This document shows positions 61,383 to 64,000 of a DNA stretch of 64,000 nt, in pieces. The stretch's first letter is position 1, and the number at the start of each line of letters is the position of its first letter. The position numbers were made by a program, and so were the translations under genes. The notes under the pieces were generated by a model that searched no databases, had not been told where the DNA came from, and saw nothing but the letters and a program-made list of their open reading frames with translations. This DNA is from Burkholderia sp052045245 (GTDB lineage: Bacteria > Pseudomonadota > Gammaproteobacteria > Burkholderiales > Burkholderiaceae), in NCBI RefSeq assembly GCF_052045245.1, contig NZ_JBQEON010000019.1:62001-126000 (forward strand), written 5' to 3'.

Positions 61383-62390
61383 ATGACTGACACCTCCCGC
61401 GATCTCGTTCTCGTCACCGGCGCGTCCGGTTTCGTCGGCTCGGCCGTCGCACGCATCGCGCAGCAGAAAGGCTATGCGGTGCGCGTGCTGGTGCGCCCGA
61501 CCAGCCCGCGCACGAACGTCGCGGATCTCGACGCCGAGATCGTCACCGGCGACATGCGCGACGAGACGTCGATGCGCGCCGCGCTGCGCGGCGTGCGCTA
61601 CCTGCTGCACGTGGCGGCCGACTACCGGCTGTGGGCGCCGGATCCGGACGAGATCGAGCGCGCGAACCTCGAAGGCGCGGTCGCGACGATGCGCGCGGCA
61701 CGTGCCGAAGGCGTCGAACGGATCGTCTACACGAGCAGCGTCGCGACGCTCAAGGTCACGAGCGCCGGCGATCCGTCCGACGAGAACCGGCCGCTGACCG
61801 CCGAGCAGGCGATCGGCGTGTACAAGCGCAGCAAGGTGCTGGCCGAGCGTGCGGTCGAGCGGATGATCGCCGACGAAGGGCTGCCGGCCGTGATCGTCAA
61901 CCCGTCGACGCCGATCGGCCCGCGCGACGTGAAGCCGACGCCGACCGGCCGCATCATCGTCGAGGCCGCGCTCGGCAAGATTCCCGCGTTCGTCGATACC
62001 GGCCTGAACCTCGTGCACGTCGACGACGTCGCGCACGGCCACTTCCTCGCGCTCGAGCGCGGCCGGATCGGCGAACGCTACATCCTCGGCGGCGAGAACC
62101 TGCCGCTGCAGCAGATGCTCGCCGACATCGCGCAGATGACGGGCCGCAAGGCGCCGACGATCGCGCTGCCGCGCTGGCCGCTCTACCCGCTCGCGCTCGG
62201 CGCGGAGGCCGTCGCGAAGTTCACGAAGAAAGAGCCGTTCGTGACGGTCGACGGGTTGCGGATGTCGAAGAACAAGATGTATTTCACGTCCGCGAAGGCG
62301 GAGCGCGAGCTCGGCTACCGCGCGCGTCCGTACCGCGAAGGGCTGCGCGACGCGCTCGACTGGTTCGGCTCGGCGGGCTACCTGAAGTAA
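61383..62390 (+). CDS. hpnA: Hopanoid-associated sugar epimerase
   Basis: 335 residues, short-chain/extended SDR fold. NAD-binding 'VLVTGASGFVGSAVARIAQQ' (GxxGxxG), catalytic Y-x-x-x-K in 'AIGVYKRSKVLAERAVE' and 'NPSTPIGPRDVKPTPTGRII', characteristic of HpnA. It belongs to the hopanoid (bacteriohopanepolyol) side-chain pathway in many bacteria, although no other hpn gene is in the window. A strong terminator follows. Confidence 0.87.
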   Translation: MTDTSRDLVLVTGASGFVGSAVARIAQQKGYAVRVLVRPTSPRTNVADLDAEIVTGDMRDETSMRAALRGVRYLLHVAADYRLWAPDPDEIERANLEGAVATMRAARAEGVERIVYTSSVATLKVTSAGDPSDENRPLTAEQAIGVYKRSKVLAERAVERMIADEGLPAVIVNPSTPIGPRDVKPTPTGRIIVEAALGKIPAFVDTGLNLVHVDDVAHGHFLALERGRIGERYILGGENLPLQQMLADIAQMTGRKAPTIALPRWPLYPLALGAEAVAKFTKKEPFVTVDGLRMSKNKMYFTSAKAERELGYRARPYREGLRDALDWFGSAGYLK

Positions 62391-62392
62391 CA

Positions 62393-62419
62393 CAAAGCGG
62401 CGTGCCTCACGCCGCTTTG
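62393..62419 (+). terminator. Intrinsic terminator of hpnA
   Basis: CAAAGCGGCGTG and CACGCCGCTTTG form a perfect 12-bp stem with a CCT loop, 3 bp after the stop codon. The tract after it (GCGCACTTTGTT) is a weak T tail, but the stem is very stable. Confidence 0.8.
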
Positions 62420-62498
62420 CGCACTTTGTTACACGTCGCTGACGGACCGGCACCGGCGCAGCGGTTAAAATCGCGGGTCTTACGCAGAGAAGACACGC

Positions 62499-63926
62499 AT
62501 GAACCTGAACGATCAGATCGATTCGCTCAACGCGGGCGTCGATCAGCTCCTCCACGATCACCACGCCGCGCAGCAGGCGGCACGCAGCGCGGAAGCCTTC
62601 GCGCGCGCCGCCGCCGCGGAAGCCCAGGCCGCCGCAGAACGTCACGCCGCGGCTGAAACCGAAGCGCAGGCCGCCGCGCAGCGCCACACGGCTGCCGCCG
62701 CCGACGCCGAAGCCGCGCAGCAGCGCCACGCCGACGCCACCGCCGCGGCCGAGGCCGCCGGCCAACGCCACACCGAAGCCACCGCGCAAGCCGAAGCCGC
62801 CGTCCAGCGTCACGCGGAAGCGACCGCGCTGACCGAAGCGCTCGCGCAGCGTCACGCGGATGCCGAAGCCGCGTCGCAGCGTCATGCGGCGGCGATCGCC
62901 GAAGCCGAGGCCGCCGCGCAACGTCATCACGCCGCCGCGACCGAAGCGGACGCGGCCGCGCAGCGTCACGCAGCCGCCACCACGGTGGCCGAAGCCGCCG
63001 CGCGGCGCCATGCGGAAGCGACCGCCGAAGCCGAAGCCGCGACGCAGCGCCACGCCGCCGCGATCGCCGAGGCCGAAGCGCTCGCGCAACGTCATGCGCA
63101 GGCGATCGCCGAAGCCGAAGCCGCCGCGCGTCGCCACGCCGATGCGACTGCCGAAGCCGAAGCGATCACGCAGCGCCACGCCGCCGCGATCGCGCAAGCG
63201 GACGCGGCTGCACACCGCCACGCAGAGGCGACCGCCGAGGCTGAAGCCGTCACGCAACGCCACACCGAAGCGATCGCGCAGGCCGAAGCGGCTGCCGAGC
63301 GTCATGCGAAGGCGATCGCCGACGCCGAAGCGCTGGTCGAAGCCGTCGTGAAGGACGCCGCGACGAACGCGGCCGCCTCCGCCACCGCGACGGCTGTCGC
63401 GGCCGAAGTCATCGAACCGGCCATCGAGCCCGCGGTCGAGCCCGCAGTCGAGCCGGCGGCGCACGCAGCCGAGCCGGTCGCTGTCGCCGAAGAACGCGCG
63501 GCAGCGCCGGCCGACACCGGCACCGCCGTTGTCGATGCAACCGCGGCCGGCACCGCGATCGAGGTCGCGCCCGCGGCCGAAGTAGCGGATGCCCCGGCCG
63601 AGAAGGCGACGCTGCACGTCGCGCGCCCGTCGCAGAACGCGCTGACGCTGAGCATCAACGGTCAGTCGATGACCCTGCATCCGGAGCAGTTGAGCCAGCT
63701 GATCGAGGAACTCGCGCATGCGCGCGCGTCGATGCAGCCGGAGCCGCCGCCCGGCATCCCGGCCGGCTGGCGCTTCGTGACGACGAAGAACCCGATGATG
63801 GCCGTGCAGAAGCAGTCGAACGGCGACCGCCTGCTGGTCGCGCGTCACACCGGCTACGGCTGGGTGCCGTTCACGTTCTCGCCGGACGTCGTGATCCAGA
63901 TGTACATGATGCTGACGCAGCGGTAA
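62499..63926 (+). CDS. Ala-rich coiled-coil protein with seventeen 14-residue repeats
   Basis: 475 residues, function unknown. After a short start (MNLNDQIDSLNAGVDQLLHD) come 17 tandem units of about 14 residues, consensus QRHAEATAEAEAAA, at residues ~47-280; one unit is 10 residues. Fourteen is two heptads, so it should form a long, straight coiled coil. A Pro/Glu linker (EPAIEPAVEPAVEPAA) follows, then a compact C-terminal domain of ~95 residues with 'ALTLSINGQSMTLHPEQLSQ' and 'YGWVPFTFSPDVVIQMYMML'. No signal peptide. It may be a structural spacer or phasin/scaffold-like protein. Confidence 0.75.
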   Translation: MNLNDQIDSLNAGVDQLLHDHHAAQQAARSAEAFARAAAAEAQAAAERHAAAETEAQAAAQRHTAAAADAEAAQQRHADATAAAEAAGQRHTEATAQAEAAVQRHAEATALTEALAQRHADAEAASQRHAAAIAEAEAAAQRHHAAATEADAAAQRHAAATTVAEAAARRHAEATAEAEAATQRHAAAIAEAEALAQRHAQAIAEAEAAARRHADATAEAEAITQRHAAAIAQADAAAHRHAEATAEAEAVTQRHTEAIAQAEAAAERHAKAIADAEALVEAVVKDAATNAAASATATAVAAEVIEPAIEPAVEPAVEPAAHAAEPVAVAEERAAAPADTGTAVVDATAAGTAIEVAPAAEVADAPAEKATLHVARPSQNALTLSINGQSMTLHPEQLSQLIEELAHARASMQPEPPPGIPAGWRFVTTKNPMMAVQKQSNGDRLLVARHTGYGWVPFTFSPDVVIQMYMMLTQR

Positions 63927-63950
63927 GCACGCGCGGCACCGCCGCAAACG

Positions 63951-63986
63951 AAACAGCCCGACCGGTTCACACCGATCGGGCTGTTT
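63951..63986 (+). terminator. Intrinsic terminator after the coiled-coil gene
   Basis: AAACAGCCCGA (63951-63961) pairs with TCGGGCTGTTT (63976-63986) around a second small stem, then GCTTTCC. It is 25 bp beyond the stop codon. Confidence 0.85.
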
Positions 63987-64000
63987 GCTTTCCGAAGTCC

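Noticed and set aside
61191..63947. A 918-codon minus-strand frame over hpnA and the coiled-coil gene
   Set aside because: Its Gly/Arg repeats are only the complement of the 42-bp repeat; the plus-strand genes have clear motifs and terminators.

Overview
The window looks like a chromosomal segment of a Burkholderia species, most likely of the Burkholderia cepacia complex. The reasons are the high GC content with strong G/C at third codon positions, a prpB-prpC-acnD-prpF propionate locus with a divergent prpR, a hopanoid-type hpnA gene, a DUF4148 protein, and proteins resembling Burkholderia families throughout. I saw no rRNA, tRNA, CRISPR array, prophage or intact insertion sequence. The replicon cannot be decided from the sequence.

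Layout. 1-8.1 kb: the tail of a LysR regulator, a secreted alkaline-phosphatase-superfamily enzyme, a giant AsmA-like DUF748 protein and a DUF1254/DUF1214 lipoprotein. 8.4-9.0 kb: a hicAB toxin-antitoxin pair. 9.1-12.2 kb: a copper P-type ATPase with four metal-binding domains behind a CueR/MerR-type promoter. 12.3-19.3 kb: small membrane and acetyltransferase genes, an Ala-rich membrane coiled-coil protein, MgtC, an AGE epimerase overlapping tail-to-tail with a chemotaxis receptor, and a thioesterase. 19.4-22.5 kb: an AT-richer accessory island with a decayed relE/phd pair and a four-gene operon joined by ATGA overlaps (two PAAR-type proteins, a SleB-like wall hydrolase, an exported partner). 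It reads as an orphan type VI secretion effector-immunity module. 22.8-24.1 kb: a CoA transferase and a 49-bp tandem hairpin repeat.

24.1-32.3 kb is the 2-methylcitrate operon with its sigma-54 activator PrpR and a clear -24/-12 promoter. 32.3-36.2 kb: a CGNR regulator with its own operators, a glyoxalase-fold gene with a partial tandem duplication, and an FAH hydrolase divergent from an IclR regulator. 36.4-41 kb: an H-NS-like gene followed by twelve direct 23-bp repeat units, a Pat-like acyl-CoA synthetase/acetyltransferase and a true H-NS gene followed by one unit of the same repeat. 41-45.2 kb: envelope proteins and a sigma-54 activator divergent from a GntP permease, again with a near-perfect -24/-12 promoter. 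45.6-48 kb: small genes, a broken GNAT gene and a DedA-rhodanese fusion. 48-58 kb is a peptide-uptake locus: OprD porin, complete Opp/Dpp ABC transporter, XRE-cupin regulator and a POT symporter. 58-64 kb: an OpgC-like membrane protein, RarD, acylphosphatase, HpnA and a 14-residue-repeat coiled-coil protein.

The most novel signals are the 23-bp direct-repeat array with its dispersed single units, and the PAAR/hydrolase/immunity operon.
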